In this document: piece by piece, positions 9,467 through 19,476 of the stretch
How the letters are laid out: each line of letters starts with the position of its first letter
Numbering within the stretch: the stretch's first letter is position 1
Source: Postechiella sp039985655
Lineage (GTDB): Bacteria; Bacteroidota; Bacteroidia; Flavobacteriales; Flavobacteriaceae
Assembly: GCA_039985655.1 (NCBI GenBank)
Contig: JBDWSF010000018.1
Location: forward strand, 1-64,000
DNA length: 64,000 nt
Reading direction: 5' to 3'
Program-made: the position numbers and the translations under genes
Notes under the pieces: model-generated
What the model was told of the DNA's origin: nothing
The model's input: the letters and a program-made list of their open reading frames with translations, nothing else
The model's database searches: none

Positions 9467-12070
9467 TTAAAAAAAGTTAAATTTTATAAGCATACTAGGA
9501 GAAAAACCAATATTATACCTGTTAGATAAGTCATATTGAGATCGGCTATTTGCCATTCTATCTTGTCCAGAAAGATTTTTTTGATTGTAAAGATTTGTAG
9601 CAGCTAAACCAATAACCGTATTCCATTTATGATGCTTAGGTATAAAGTTATATGATAACGATATGTCTAATTGGTGTTGATCAGGGTATTGATCATATTG
9701 AATATCTCCATTATCTGAATAAGTAAGATTAAGTGGATTAACCTGATTAATAGGAGGACCATTTAAATAGAAATGACGAATATCTTCTAAACTTTTTAAA
9801 CCTGATTTATATTTCCACCCTGTAGAAACTTTAAGTTTTTTGTACGAATATGAAAAAACAGCATTCAATTGGTGAGTTTGGTCCCAAATAGAACGAAAAC
9901 TGTCTTCTTGAATATCGTCAAATTGAGCTAAGGTTTTAATAAGGGAATAACTAACCCATGCATCTATATTTTTACACGATTTCCTAACTAAAAAATCGGC
10001 TCCATATGTTGTGTAATTCCCTATAAAATAAAAATTTGTGTTTGTTATATCATAGAGGTCATAAGTAGCAATATTATCGGTCTTTTTATAATAACTTTCA
10101 ACATCAATCAGCCAATTATTTTTTTTATAAAAGCCACCAATCATTCCTTGTCTTCCATTAACAACAGGAATATTATTGTTATTAGACAATGTCCAATTAA
10201 ATTGTTCTACACCCGATCCTATACTCTTTCGCCCGGATATATTATTTAAAAATTGATTATAATCACCCAGACTAGCTTTTAAAGTAATATTATTATCGAA
10301 CTTAAAATTGACTAACATTCTAGGTTCTATATAAATATTTTTTTCTTTTAAAGAATAGTAAGAAGTTCTTAAACCAAACTTAAATGTAAAAGGTTGTGTG
10401 TTCTTAAGAAGAAAATCAGAGTATAACGAAAATAAGTTCGCACTACTAGGGTTAACACCTTCTGTCAATTTGCCCATAGGACTTATTATGGTTCTATCTC
10501 CCGAAACATCATAATTGATAGCCTCTAAACCGACATTTAAAATATTTTTATTTTTAAATTTTGTAGTAGTAGTCGATTTAAAACTCAAATTATTGACGAC
10601 ATTATCATACGAATTTGAAGTTAAAATTCTTCTGCCAGGTGGTGCGTTTTCATTATAAAAGCTTTGACTAAATTTAGAATAAGTGACAAATGATGACGTA
10701 GATATTGCAGAATTCCATTTTACATCATGTGCTAAACTAAAGCCTATATTTTCCAGATTTATATTTGCCGTAACTAATGTGTTTAAAGGAGTTGGAGGAG
10801 GTTCACCAGGACGAGGTTGAGTTTCTATAACTTGTCTAGCTACGATATCTAATGTATTTGTAATGTATAAAGAGCTAAATTTCAGTTTATTGTTTTTGTT
10901 TAATTGAAAATTTGATTTTAAGTTATAATCAGCAAATTTGAAATCGAAAGTTTCTAAATTTAGTTTGCTTTGTGCATTTGCTCGACTAATTAGAGACTCT
11001 TGAAAAATAAAATCTTCAACCGCTTTAATCTTTGATGTTTCAACATCAAAAGGGTAGGAAGATCGAGTACCTACCTGAATACTCCATTTATCTTTTATGA
11101 TAGGAATATTGGCACTGGCTAAATAAAAAGAAGTCGCTGTCCCTATACTGTAGCTTGTAGAATCTGCTATTTTATCACTTGTGTTCAGTTCTATTAAACC
11201 TGAAATGCTTCCTCCATTTATAGCTGAATAGCCACTATGCTTTACACTTATTGTTTTTAATAAATCGGCATTATAGGGTGAAAATGTACCAAAGTAATGC
11301 CCATTGTGATAAATAGGAATATTATCGTAATACACTAATGTTTTATCAGGATCGTCGCCTCTAAATGCCAAACTACCTGCTTTTCCATTAGAACTATTAA
11401 TCCCAGGTAAGGTTTCTATACTGTTAAATATGTCGGTTTCCGTTTCTCCAGGAAGTAATCCTGCATCTTTCACCTTAATTTCAATACTCTGATTGTCACT
11501 ATTATATTTAATTCCACTTGTAAGGTAATTAATGAAAACGTTGTCTAAAGTAATTTCAACAGGAGATAGCGTAATAGATTTACAAATTGCTAGTTTATTA
11601 GTGGATATGATTTGCTCTTTATAGCCTGGATATTTGATGTGTATGGTTTTCCAATTATTAATATTTACATATTTAACAAAAGACTCGCCTTCATAAATAA
11701 ATACTAATTTATCATTTTCGTTGCTAACTGTAGCTCCAATTATTGGGGTATTAAACTCCGAATCTATTATCGTAAGACATAATCTAAAATTTGTATTAGC
11801 AACATAAGGACTAACTAATACAGTGCCGTTATCTAATAGTTTAAAATTAAATGCTGTTTCCTTGCTCAAGTATTTTAAAATGGGCTTTAAGCTTTGGTCT
11901 TCTAAAGGAATTACAGTAACCTTTTGGAGAAGTTGCGGGTCATAAGAAAAGGTAACTGTATTGTTTTTTTCAATACTATTAATATACTCTAAAAGAGGAA
12001 TTCTATTATTATTTTGAGAATAAAAACTCAGTGAAAAAAAGGAGAGTAAAAAGAATATTCGAATTTTCAT
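9467..12070 (-). CDS. TonB-dependent receptor with N-terminal STN signalling domain
   Basis: This outer-membrane active transporter (867 residues) should also signal through the FecR-like protein encoded upstream. After the signal peptide (to about residue 18, FYSQ) comes an STN/secretin-TonB short domain (LEYINSIEKNNTVTFSYDPQLL, about 25-95). Then follow a carboxypeptidase-regulatory-like segment, a plug (DIFNSIETLPGINSSNGKAGSLAFRG), and a beta-barrel ending in aromatic IKFNFF. The start is 43 bp downstream of fecR on the same strand. The organisation matches FecA-type transducers, but there is no SusD gene beside it and no siderophore gene, so the substrate is open. Confidence 0.93.
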   Translation of the reverse strand: MKIRIFFLLSFFSLSFYSQNNNRIPLLEYINSIEKNNTVTFSYDPQLLQKVTVIPLEDQSLKPILKYLSKETAFNFKLLDNGTVLVSPYVANTNFRLCLTIIDSEFNTPIIGATVSNENDKLVFIYEGESFVKYVNINNWKTIHIKYPGYKEQIISTNKLAICKSITLSPVEITLDNVFINYLTSGIKYNSDNQSIEIKVKDAGLLPGETETDIFNSIETLPGINSSNGKAGSLAFRGDDPDKTLVYYDNIPIYHNGHYFGTFSPYNADLLKTISVKHSGYSAINGGSISGLIELNTSDKIADSTSYSIGTATSFYLASANIPIIKDKWSIQVGTRSSYPFDVETSKIKAVEDFIFQESLISRANAQSKLNLETFDFKFADYNLKSNFQLNKNNKLKFSSLYITNTLDIVARQVIETQPRPGEPPPTPLNTLVTANINLENIGFSLAHDVKWNSAISTSSFVTYSKFSQSFYNENAPPGRRILTSNSYDNVVNNLSFKSTTTTKFKNKNILNVGLEAINYDVSGDRTIISPMGKLTEGVNPSSANLFSLYSDFLLKNTQPFTFKFGLRTSYYSLKEKNIYIEPRMLVNFKFDNNITLKASLGDYNQFLNNISGRKSIGSGVEQFNWTLSNNNNIPVVNGRQGMIGGFYKKNNWLIDVESYYKKTDNIATYDLYDITNTNFYFIGNYTTYGADFLVRKSCKNIDAWVSYSLIKTLAQFDDIQEDSFRSIWDQTHQLNAVFSYSYKKLKVSTGWKYKSGLKSLEDIRHFYLNGPPINQVNPLNLTYSDNGDIQYDQYPDQHQLDISLSYNFIPKHHKWNTVIGLAATNLYNQKNLSGQDRMANSRSQYDLSNRYNIGFSPSMLIKFNFF

Positions 12071-12113
12071 AAAAAATTTCTAGATAAAGGGTGCTATAAA
12101 TGGCAAAACCCAT

Positions 12114-13034
12114 TTATTTTTTTGAGATGTATACTATTGAATCTTTAATAGTATAATTTAAACTTAGCGGAGATAAAATCATTTCTAATGCTAAATTCAA
12201 ATCATTATTTACATATTTCCCTGTAAACATTTTACTTGTAACCTGTTCGTTCTCAATTTTGTAGTCAATTCCGTATTTTAAACTAAGTGAAATTAATACT
12301 TCTTTTAAAGGCGCGTTATCAAAACTCGTAAAGTTACTTATCCAACTAGGCGCATTGTTATTAAATGTCGTTTCTTTGATAGTCTTACCATCAAATTTCA
12401 CGCCCGTATTAGCGGTTAATGTATACTGCGATTTTTTAAGGTTCGCTTTTATTTTTCCTTCGTAACAATTTATTGTAGTGAATTCTTGGTGACTAAAAAC
12501 ATCAAATTGAGTTCCTAAAACCTGAATTGTACCGTTGTTAAAAGAAACATCAAACTTGCCTTTGTCTTTTTGAATATCAAAGTAAACTTGTCCTTCTACT
12601 TTTACGGCTCTATTTTCTTGCCAATTGTAATTATTAAAACTTAAATGAGAATTAGAATTTAAAATAACCGTAGAACCATCGGGTAATGTTATATTTTTCA
12701 CCTCTTCATTATAATAATAGTAATTCGTAGTGTCAAAAAAACGATATTGGATAAAATAAGCAACACCTATAAATAATAGAAGGCTAGCTGCTATGTTCAT
12801 AAAAGAAAACAAGCGAACTACTTTTCCTTTTTTTTGAGGTTGTTTCTCAATTTCAGTTTTCAAATCTTGGTACGTTTTTTTGGTTTCGGGTAAAGACCAA
12901 GATGCTGTTTCACTAATAATTTTTTCAACAACATTAAAATCTTCATCTTTTTTTATGGCATCTAATTCTTTATCACTTAACTCGCCGTTAAGCCATTTCA
13001 AATATAAATTTTCATTGTTAGAATTATTACTCAT
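12114..13034 (-). CDS. FecR-family anti-sigma factor
   Basis: A single-pass inner-membrane regulator of 306 residues. The N-terminal 75 residues are cytoplasmic and would bind the ECF sigma factor encoded upstream. One membrane span (MNIAASLLLFIGVAYFI, about 80-97) leads to a periplasmic FecR domain with KNITLPDGSTVILNSNSHL and GQVYFDI, and a C-terminal DUF4974-like part ending in SLNYTIKDSIVYISKK. It lies 33 bp after the sigma gene and 43 bp before the TonB-receptor gene, the usual order for transenvelope signalling. Confidence 0.95.
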   Translation of the reverse strand: MSNNSNNENLYLKWLNGELSDKELDAIKKDEDFNVVEKIISETASWSLPETKKTYQDLKTEIEKQPQKKGKVVRLFSFMNIAASLLLFIGVAYFIQYRFFDTTNYYYYNEEVKNITLPDGSTVILNSNSHLSFNNYNWQENRAVKVEGQVYFDIQKDKGKFDVSFNNGTIQVLGTQFDVFSHQEFTTINCYEGKIKANLKKSQYTLTANTGVKFDGKTIKETTFNNNAPSWISNFTSFDNAPLKEVLISLSLKYGIDYKIENEQVTSKMFTGKYVNNDLNLALEMILSPLSLNYTIKDSIVYISKK

Positions 13035-13067
13035 ATTAATAGTACACTTCAGGAATAATTTTCCCTA

Positions 13068-13598
13068 TTAAATTTTAAATGTTTTTAATTCTTTTACCTC
13101 TCTTTTAAGTTGTTTTAAAGCAATACTCATTCTGTTTTCGACTGTTTTGATACTCACATCTAATAAAATCGCAATTTCTTTAAATTTCTTTTTATCTATT
13201 CTATTAAGTAAAAAAACAGTTCTGCTTTTCTCTGGTAAATTAGCAATAGCCAGTTCTAGTTTTTCTTTGAATTCTTTTTCTATTGCGGCAGATTCTGGAG
13301 TTTCAATTTCATGTTGTTGTGTGTAGGTTTTAGTGAAGTTTAATTTCACTTTTTCATGACGCTTAACATTTAAAAAAAGGCGATTTGCAATTGCAAACAA
13401 ATAGCTTTTTACAGTATTAAAAATAACATTTTTACAGATATTCCATAGTTTAACAAAAGTTTCTTGAGTAATATCTTCTGCCTCATCCAAATTGCCGTTT
13501 TTGTAATAAATAAAGTTTCGGATTGAGGTGTAATATTCTTCATAAATAGTACTAAAAACAGCTTCTTCACAAACTGATATGTCTTTTGTTTTTTTCAA
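13068..13598 (-). CDS. ECF sigma-70 factor (FecI-like)
   Basis: At 176 residues this is a short sigma factor with region 2 (FIYYKNGNLDEAEDITQETFVKLW) and region 4 (LPEKSRTVFLLNRIDKKKFKEIAILLDVSIKTVENRM), the standard ECF pair. It would direct RNA polymerase to the receptor operon when released by the FecR protein. It is the first gene of the three-gene minus-strand operon 13598-9467. Confidence 0.95.
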   Translation of the reverse strand: MKKTKDISVCEEAVFSTIYEEYYTSIRNFIYYKNGNLDEAEDITQETFVKLWNICKNVIFNTVKSYLFAIANRLFLNVKRHEKVKLNFTKTYTQQHEIETPESAAIEKEFKEKLELAIANLPEKSRTVFLLNRIDKKKFKEIAILLDVSIKTVENRMSIALKQLKREVKELKTFKI

Positions 13599-13712
13599 AA
13601 AAAATGATTATTTGGAGCTAAGGTAGAAAAAACAGTAGGAAATATTTAGGGTATTTTTTTTCTGAGGTGTATTGTTATTGAAATTTCTATGAATACAACA
13701 TTATTTATAGTA

Positions 13713-13735
13713 CTCTAATTTTGGGGAAATTAGAG
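13713..13735 (+). promoter_or_regulatory. palindrome overlapping a -7 promoter element upstream of 13802
   Basis: CTCTAATTT and AAATTAGAG form perfect 9-bp arms around TGGGG. A Bacteroidota -7 match TAATTTTG (13717-13724) sits inside the left arm, so a dimeric protein bound here would compete with RNA polymerase. The next gene starts about 65 bp downstream. No regulator is identified. Confidence 0.45.
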
Positions 13736-13801
13736 AAGTAGAAGTTGAAGAACAGTTAGATGAAAATTAAATCTTAACCTTTTTAAATTATTTATTTTAT
13801 T

Positions 13802-15190
13802 ATGTATAAAAATTTGATTTTAATAATTGTATTTTACGCTACTGCATTTTGTAACGCTCAGGTTTATACTTTTGATTTTGATTCGAATACAGAGTCGGTA
13901 TCGGCTGGAGGTAGTAATAGGAATATCGTTCAAACTGTTAATGGAGTTACTGTAACCATTAGTTCTGATAATGATATTTTATTTTCTAAAATCACTCAAG
14001 TTTCATATTTTGAAGGGGTTAATGGAACTAGTGGCTCTTTTTTAACAACTTCATGGAGAAACAATACGTTGCATTTTGAATTTTCAGAGCCCGTTTTTAT
14101 AGGTGATATTGTGGCTACAAAATTAGGAACTGGAATTCTAAATCAAGTGTATACCAATACGTCGTTAGGCGCTACTGATGATCCTATAGCTGTTGATTTT
14201 TTAACAGCTCAACATATTAGTTTAGGCTGGCAAAATGTGACGTCTTTTAAAATAGAAAATAATTTACCTGCCACAGTTGTCCCTTTTTGGGACAGCCTTA
14301 CTTTTATCCCAATGAGCGAATTTTCTAATTCACAAACCTATGTTCCTGATACTACTTTTGAGCAACATTTAATAGATCAAGGTTTAGATGATGTTTTGGA
14401 TGATTATGTCAATACATCAAATATTTTATTTAAAAATATTTTGAGTTTTTCGGGTGTTAGTGATTTAACTGGGATAGAAGATTTTCTTAGCTTAGAATAT
14501 TTCTTCTGTAGAGATTGTCCTGATTTAACAGGGGTGGTGGATTTAACGACTAATTCAAATTTAATACTTATTTTAATTAATAATTCGAAAATTACTGATA
14601 TCGATTTATCTACTAATACAAAATTAAAATACCTGCAATTAATTGACAACAAATTAACCGATGTAGAATTTCCTTTAGGCGCTGATTTATTGAGTGTTGA
14701 TATTGAAAACACTAATATAGAAAGTTTAGATTTTTCTAATTATCCAAATTTAACGAGTCTTAAATTAAATAACAATTCGTTAATAAGTTTAAACATTGCT
14801 AATGGTAATAATAATGATTTATCTACTTTTAGAGCTGCTGAGAATCCAGAATTAAGTTGCATACAAGTCAGTAATGTAGCTTTTGCCAATGCTAATTTTA
14901 CCGATGTTGATGATGGTGTTATCTTTACTACAGACGATTGTAGTTCCACCTTATCTTTAGATCAAAAAACTAAAGAAGATTCGGCAATTCGTATTGCTTT
15001 TGATGCTATTACTAAAACGGTAACTTTAACTGGAGATATTGATAGTATATCAGTTTATAATCTTTCAGGAAGTAAAATATATGAGGGAAACTCATTATTT
15101 ATCTCCACATTAGGTTGGTCCCAGGGGATTTACATTTTAAAAGTGAAAAGCAAAAATGGCAAGTATAGTAACACCAAAATTTTAATATAA
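13802..15190 (+). CDS. secreted leucine-rich-repeat protein with T9SS sorting tail
   Basis: The 462-residue protein has a signal peptide (to FCNAQ, residue 19). An N-terminal beta-rich domain of about 160 residues follows, then a short LRR array from about residue 180 (VPDTTFEQHLIDQGLD, then repeats LKYLQLIDNKLTDVEFP). That VPDxxFEQxLIDxG...D opening is common ahead of LRRs in flavobacterial exoproteins. The last 75 residues form a type A T9SS sorting domain (ISVYNLSGSKIYEG ... GIYILKVKS). It is expected at the cell surface or in the medium. No enzymatic motif is seen. It stands alone between the ECF operon and the kinase cluster. Confidence 0.88.
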   Translation: MYKNLILIIVFYATAFCNAQVYTFDFDSNTESVSAGGSNRNIVQTVNGVTVTISSDNDILFSKITQVSYFEGVNGTSGSFLTTSWRNNTLHFEFSEPVFIGDIVATKLGTGILNQVYTNTSLGATDDPIAVDFLTAQHISLGWQNVTSFKIENNLPATVVPFWDSLTFIPMSEFSNSQTYVPDTTFEQHLIDQGLDDVLDDYVNTSNILFKNILSFSGVSDLTGIEDFLSLEYFFCRDCPDLTGVVDLTTNSNLILILINNSKITDIDLSTNTKLKYLQLIDNKLTDVEFPLGADLLSVDIENTNIESLDFSNYPNLTSLKLNNNSLISLNIANGNNNDLSTFRAAENPELSCIQVSNVAFANANFTDVDDGVIFTTDDCSSTLSLDQKTKEDSAIRIAFDAITKTVTLTGDIDSISVYNLSGSKIYEGNSLFISTLGWSQGIYILKVKSKNGKYSNTKILI

Positions 15191-15309
15191 AGTTTATAAA
15201 GAAAAATACCGCCTAATATTTAGTTATTAAAATTTAAACTTAATTACTTTGAAATAAAGACAACTCCCCCTTTTACGTTATTATCTGAGCACAAAACAGG
15301 TTCTATAAG

Positions 15310-15377
15310 TAAGAGTCACCTCTTATAAAATACGTACCACCTCTTATTTAGTAGTATGGTTATTCACTCTAAATTTG
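15310..15377 (+). promoter_or_regulatory. dual-dyad promoter P1 of the kinase operon
   Basis: Two 16-bp dyads, TAAGAGTCACCTCTTA (15310-15325) and TACGTACCACCTCTTA (15331-15346), are 21 bp apart start to start. After 23 bp comes TAAATTTG (15370-15377), a perfect match to the TAnnTTTG -7 element, 15 bp before the start codon of the first kinase gene. No -33 element is evident, which suggests activator-dependent initiation. The same geometry recurs at 22177, 22987 and 30337. Confidence 0.75.
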
Positions 15378-15392
15378 TGTAATTATTTTATT

Positions 15393-17456
15393 ATGCACGA
15401 TTGTACGAACTTAAAAGAGTCTAATTTAAAGGCTGTAACAGTGCTTGTTTTTTTGTTTATACTTTCCTTTTCTTCTCTATTTGCTCAGGAGCCTTCTATT
15501 AAATTAAAGATAAAAACTCTTAAAAGAGAAATAAACAAAACCAAAGGAGGTCATAAACTTAAGTTGTTAGATAGTTTAAATAATCTTGCCTTATATAAGC
15601 CAGAATACCAATACGATTCTATAGCAAGAACTACCATAGCATACGCTTTAGAATTAGATTCTCTTAACATAGCAGGAGAATGTACATCACACCTTATTTA
15701 TTATTATGCAAATAGAACCGAAGAACCAGAAAAAGGCTTAAAATTATTTATAAGTTTTAAAAAACAGATTTTAAAAATAAATGATAATACATTATTGGCT
15801 AATTTATACATAAATGGAGGAGATAGTCATGTTTATACAAATGCCCTTAAGTCAGCCATTCCGCTTTACAATAAGGCAGAAGAGTTTGCTTTAAAAGCCG
15901 AAGACAGTGTATTGTATGCTAAAGCGAGATCTTATAAAGGTGGAGTTCTTGGAGATATGGGAGAATATGCAAAAGGATCGCAGATACTTTCAGAAGCTGC
16001 AAAAATACTTCGAAATAAAAAAGACACCTTAGGCTTAGTTACAACTCGCAATACTTTATCCGTACTCTATAGTAAAATGGGTTTTTTTAAAGAAGCAAAA
16101 AGGGAGCGAGATGAAGTTATTAATCTCTTATTACTAATTAAAGATTACCTTGGTTTACAATCTGATGTCTATAATGCCTCAATAGATGCAGATAAAATAG
16201 GGGACCAGAAGTTACGTATCGCCCTTCTTAAGCGAGCTTATAATTATGGTATGAAATCTAATGAAGGATTCCCTCTTAAACCTATAATTAGTTATGACCT
16301 ACTAAGTGCTTATGCAGATAACGATAGTTTGGTTAAAGCTAAAACGTATTATAAAAAAATTCAAAAAGAATATGCTACTAAAAATCCAATTCCATATGAA
16401 GATATCTATAGATCGGCTTTAGCTGACTATTTTTTTGCAACTAACGATTTTAATAGCGCATTAATTCAAGCGCAAAAAGCGCTGGATATTCTTTTAGAAG
16501 AGAATCATGCTGAAGGAATACATGAAACTTATAATCGATTATCTAGAATTTACAAAAGACTTAATGATTTTGAAAATGCATATGCTTTTTCCATGAAGTA
16601 TGTTAAGTTTAAAGATTCTATCAATAGTATTCAAAACGCTACGGCATTATCCTATTATCAAACATTATATGAAACAGAAAAACGTGATTTCAAAATAGCA
16701 AATCAGAAAGCAGAAATTTTTTTATTAGATTCAGAAAATAAATTAAACAGACGGTGGATGTTATATGGAGGGGCTAGTTTATTGTTACTGTTTTTAATAG
16801 CTTATTTGTTACGTTCAAGAAAATTTATATGCGCAAAGCAAGAATTACAAGAAAAATTCTCTCAAAGTTTGATAAATCAACAAGAAAAAGAGCGTATCTA
16901 TTTATCAAGAGAGCTGCATGATAGCGTGGGTCAAAAATTAATGCTATTATCAAAAACAGTTAAAAAGCTAGGAAGCACCAAAGCAGAGTGTCTGGCAAAT
17001 TCAAGTTTAGAAGAAATTCGACATATTTCCAGAGGATTACATCCTTCTAATTTAGAACGTTTAGGCTTAACTATGGCCATTAACGCTATGATATATGAAA
17101 TAAATGCGAATACAGATTTATTCTTTTCAGAAGTTATTGAGTATATTGACGGAAATTTATCTAAAAAATCAGAATTACATTTGTTTAGAATTATTCAAGA
17201 GACTTTAAATAACATCGTTAAACATTCTGAAGCTAAATCTGTAAAAATCAACATTCAAAACACAAAACAGACTATTGAAGTTTTTATTAGTGATAACGGT
17301 AAAGGTTTTAACATGAATAAACAACAAACAGAAGGAATGAACTTAGGAATGAAAACAATAGAAGAACGTGCTAAGATAATTAACACAAATTTGAAAATTG
17401 AAAGTAATTTAGGAAAAGGAACTGTAATGACATTAAGTATTCCAACACAAACATAA
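15393..17456 (+). CDS. TPR sensor histidine kinase 1 (HisKA_3/NarX type)
   Basis: First of three paralogous kinases feeding one response regulator. The ATG at 15393 gives 687 residues; it is preferred to an upstream in-frame TTG because it lies just downstream of promoter P1. A signal or anchor segment (FLFILSFSSLFAQ) precedes about 400 residues of TPR repeats predicted to be periplasmic. Then come one membrane span (WMLYGGASLLLLFLIAYLL), a coiled linker, the HisKA_3 box RELHDSVGQKLMLLSK (His509), and an HATPase domain with IIQETLNNIVKHSEAK and DNGKGF. The stop is followed one base later by the ATG of kinase 2. Confidence 0.94.
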   Translation: MHDCTNLKESNLKAVTVLVFLFILSFSSLFAQEPSIKLKIKTLKREINKTKGGHKLKLLDSLNNLALYKPEYQYDSIARTTIAYALELDSLNIAGECTSHLIYYYANRTEEPEKGLKLFISFKKQILKINDNTLLANLYINGGDSHVYTNALKSAIPLYNKAEEFALKAEDSVLYAKARSYKGGVLGDMGEYAKGSQILSEAAKILRNKKDTLGLVTTRNTLSVLYSKMGFFKEAKRERDEVINLLLLIKDYLGLQSDVYNASIDADKIGDQKLRIALLKRAYNYGMKSNEGFPLKPIISYDLLSAYADNDSLVKAKTYYKKIQKEYATKNPIPYEDIYRSALADYFFATNDFNSALIQAQKALDILLEENHAEGIHETYNRLSRIYKRLNDFENAYAFSMKYVKFKDSINSIQNATALSYYQTLYETEKRDFKIANQKAEIFLLDSENKLNRRWMLYGGASLLLLFLIAYLLRSRKFICAKQELQEKFSQSLINQQEKERIYLSRELHDSVGQKLMLLSKTVKKLGSTKAECLANSSLEEIRHISRGLHPSNLERLGLTMAINAMIYEINANTDLFFSEVIEYIDGNLSKKSELHLFRIIQETLNNIVKHSEAKSVKINIQNTKQTIEVFISDNGKGFNMNKQQTEGMNLGMKTIEERAKIINTNLKIESNLGKGTVMTLSIPTQT

Positions 17457-17457
17457 A

Positions 17458-19467
17458 ATGAATAGACTAATAACATATATGTTTTTAATATTTTCTTGTA
17501 TTGCATTTTCGCAAGAAGATTCTTTACAGGTTGAAATTCAAAAACTAAAAGGTGAAATAGCACAGGCTAAAGGCGGTAAGAAACTAATATTGTTAGATGG
17601 TTTATGTGAATTAATAAAATATAAATCAGAATACCAATACGATTCTATAGTTAAAGAAACTATAGCGCATGCTATAAACTTGGGTTCTGTTAATATAGTA
17701 GGGAAGCATACTGCAGATCGTATTTATTTTCTGGCTCGAGAAGGTCAAGCCAAAAAATCAGTAGAAGTTTTTAATGATTTCATAAAAAATGAATTTAAAG
17801 GGATAGAAGACTCAATTTATGCGCGACTATATTTAAATGCGGCTTTGGGGACTTACCATTCAGGGGAAACTAAAGAGTCAATACCCTATTATCAAAAAGC
17901 TAGCGAATATGCTTTGAAGGTTAAAGATTCAATGATTTTAGGCAAATCAAAAGTATATATATCTGATGCATATGCAAGTCTTGGGCAATTTGCAGAAACA
18001 GGTTTGATTTTGGATGAAGCTCAGACTATTTTTGAAAGAACAAAAGATACATTTAATTTGATGCTTGCAATTAATTCAAGAGCAAACTTATACAGTCGAC
18101 TAAAATTCGTTAAAGAAGCAAAACCAATAAGAAATGAGCTCATCAAATTAGCTCTTGGACGTAAAGATTATAGAATGTTACAATCTGCTTATTATAATAT
18201 GTCAATAGACGACGCAACTAATAAAGATGTAGAAAGCAGAACTTATAATTTAAAAGAAGCTTTAAAATATGCTAAACTTGCAAGTAATATAAGTTATGAA
18301 CCTAAAATTTTAATTGCTTTACTTGAAACGTATTCTGAGTCTAATAAAATAAATGAGGCCAAAAATATATTAAAGACTATTAAGAGACACCCACAATATT
18401 CAGAAAGCGAATGGTCTAATGTATATAGTTACATACAAGCTTTGGCTAATTTCTATTTAGCGTCTGCTGATCATAAAAAAGCGATTGAGTTAGCCGAAAA
18501 ATTATTAAAATTAAGTAAGAATGATGATTTTGATTATGCTTTATACAATTATCGCTTTTTAGCTAGGGCATACGAAAAAGATGGAAACGTCAAAAAATCC
18601 CATGAATATTATAAAATATTTTTAAACTTTAGAGATAGTATCTATCGTGAAGAAAATGTAAAAGCACTGACTTATTATCAAACCTTATATGAAACAAAGA
18701 AACGTGATGCTACTATTGAAAGTCAAGAATCTGAAATAGCCTTACTAGATGCAGAAAGTAAGATAAAATCACAATGGATACTATTTGGAAGTATTAGTTT
18801 ATTAGTATTTTTTATAATAATTTTTTTATTACGTTCACGAAGTTTTGCCCTCTCCAAACAAGTATTACAAGAACAGTTTTCTCGAGAGCTGATAAATGAG
18901 CAAGAAAAAGAGCGTACTCGTTTGGCAAGAGAATTACACGATAGTGTAGGACAGAAGTTAATGTTATTAACTAAATCAACCAAGAAAAAAGAAGATACCA
19001 ATTCTGAAAAATTAGCAAGTTCTACTTTAGAAGAAGTTAGAGAAATAGCAAGAGGTTTACATCCTTCAAATCTTGAACGTTTAGGCTTAACAGAATCTAT
19101 TAATGCATTAGTATATAGTGTTAATAGAAACACAGATTTGTTTTTCACTGATGAGATAGAAAATATAGATAATATCTTGTCTAAAGAATCAGAGTTACAC
19201 CTTTACAGGATTATTCAAGAAACGTTGAGCAATATTGTAAAACATGCAGAAGCCAAAGCAGTTAAAATGAATATTAAGAGAACAAAAGAAACGGTTGAAG
19301 TTGTTGTAAGTGATAATGGTAAAGGCTTTGATATAGAAACTAAATACAAGAGTATGAGTTTAGGATTAAAAACCTTGTTTGAGCGTGCTAAAATAATGAA
19401 AGCTAAAATTAACCTAAATAGTAACAACGGAACAGGAACAGTAATGATATTAAATATTCCAATTTAA
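17458..19467 (+). CDS. TPR sensor histidine kinase 2 (HisKA_3/NarX type)
   Basis: The 669-residue paralogue of its neighbours has a signal peptide ending FSCIAFSQ, periplasmic TPR repeats, a membrane span near residue 440 and the cytoplasmic kinase. The H box is RELHDSVGQKLMLLTK (His494), with IIQETLSNIVKHAEAK and DNGKGFDI in the ATPase domain. The sensor halves of the three proteins differ far more than the kinase halves, which suggests different inputs and a common output. Its first 72 bases are nearly identical to those of kinase 3. Confidence 0.94.
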   Translation: MNRLITYMFLIFSCIAFSQEDSLQVEIQKLKGEIAQAKGGKKLILLDGLCELIKYKSEYQYDSIVKETIAHAINLGSVNIVGKHTADRIYFLAREGQAKKSVEVFNDFIKNEFKGIEDSIYARLYLNAALGTYHSGETKESIPYYQKASEYALKVKDSMILGKSKVYISDAYASLGQFAETGLILDEAQTIFERTKDTFNLMLAINSRANLYSRLKFVKEAKPIRNELIKLALGRKDYRMLQSAYYNMSIDDATNKDVESRTYNLKEALKYAKLASNISYEPKILIALLETYSESNKINEAKNILKTIKRHPQYSESEWSNVYSYIQALANFYLASADHKKAIELAEKLLKLSKNDDFDYALYNYRFLARAYEKDGNVKKSHEYYKIFLNFRDSIYREENVKALTYYQTLYETKKRDATIESQESEIALLDAESKIKSQWILFGSISLLVFFIIIFLLRSRSFALSKQVLQEQFSRELINEQEKERTRLARELHDSVGQKLMLLTKSTKKKEDTNSEKLASSTLEEVREIARGLHPSNLERLGLTESINALVYSVNRNTDLFFTDEIENIDNILSKESELHLYRIIQETLSNIVKHAEAKAVKMNIKRTKETVEVVVSDNGKGFDIETKYKSMSLGLKTLFERAKIMKAKINLNSNNGTGTVMILNIPI

Positions 19468-19476
19468 TCTTAAAAA

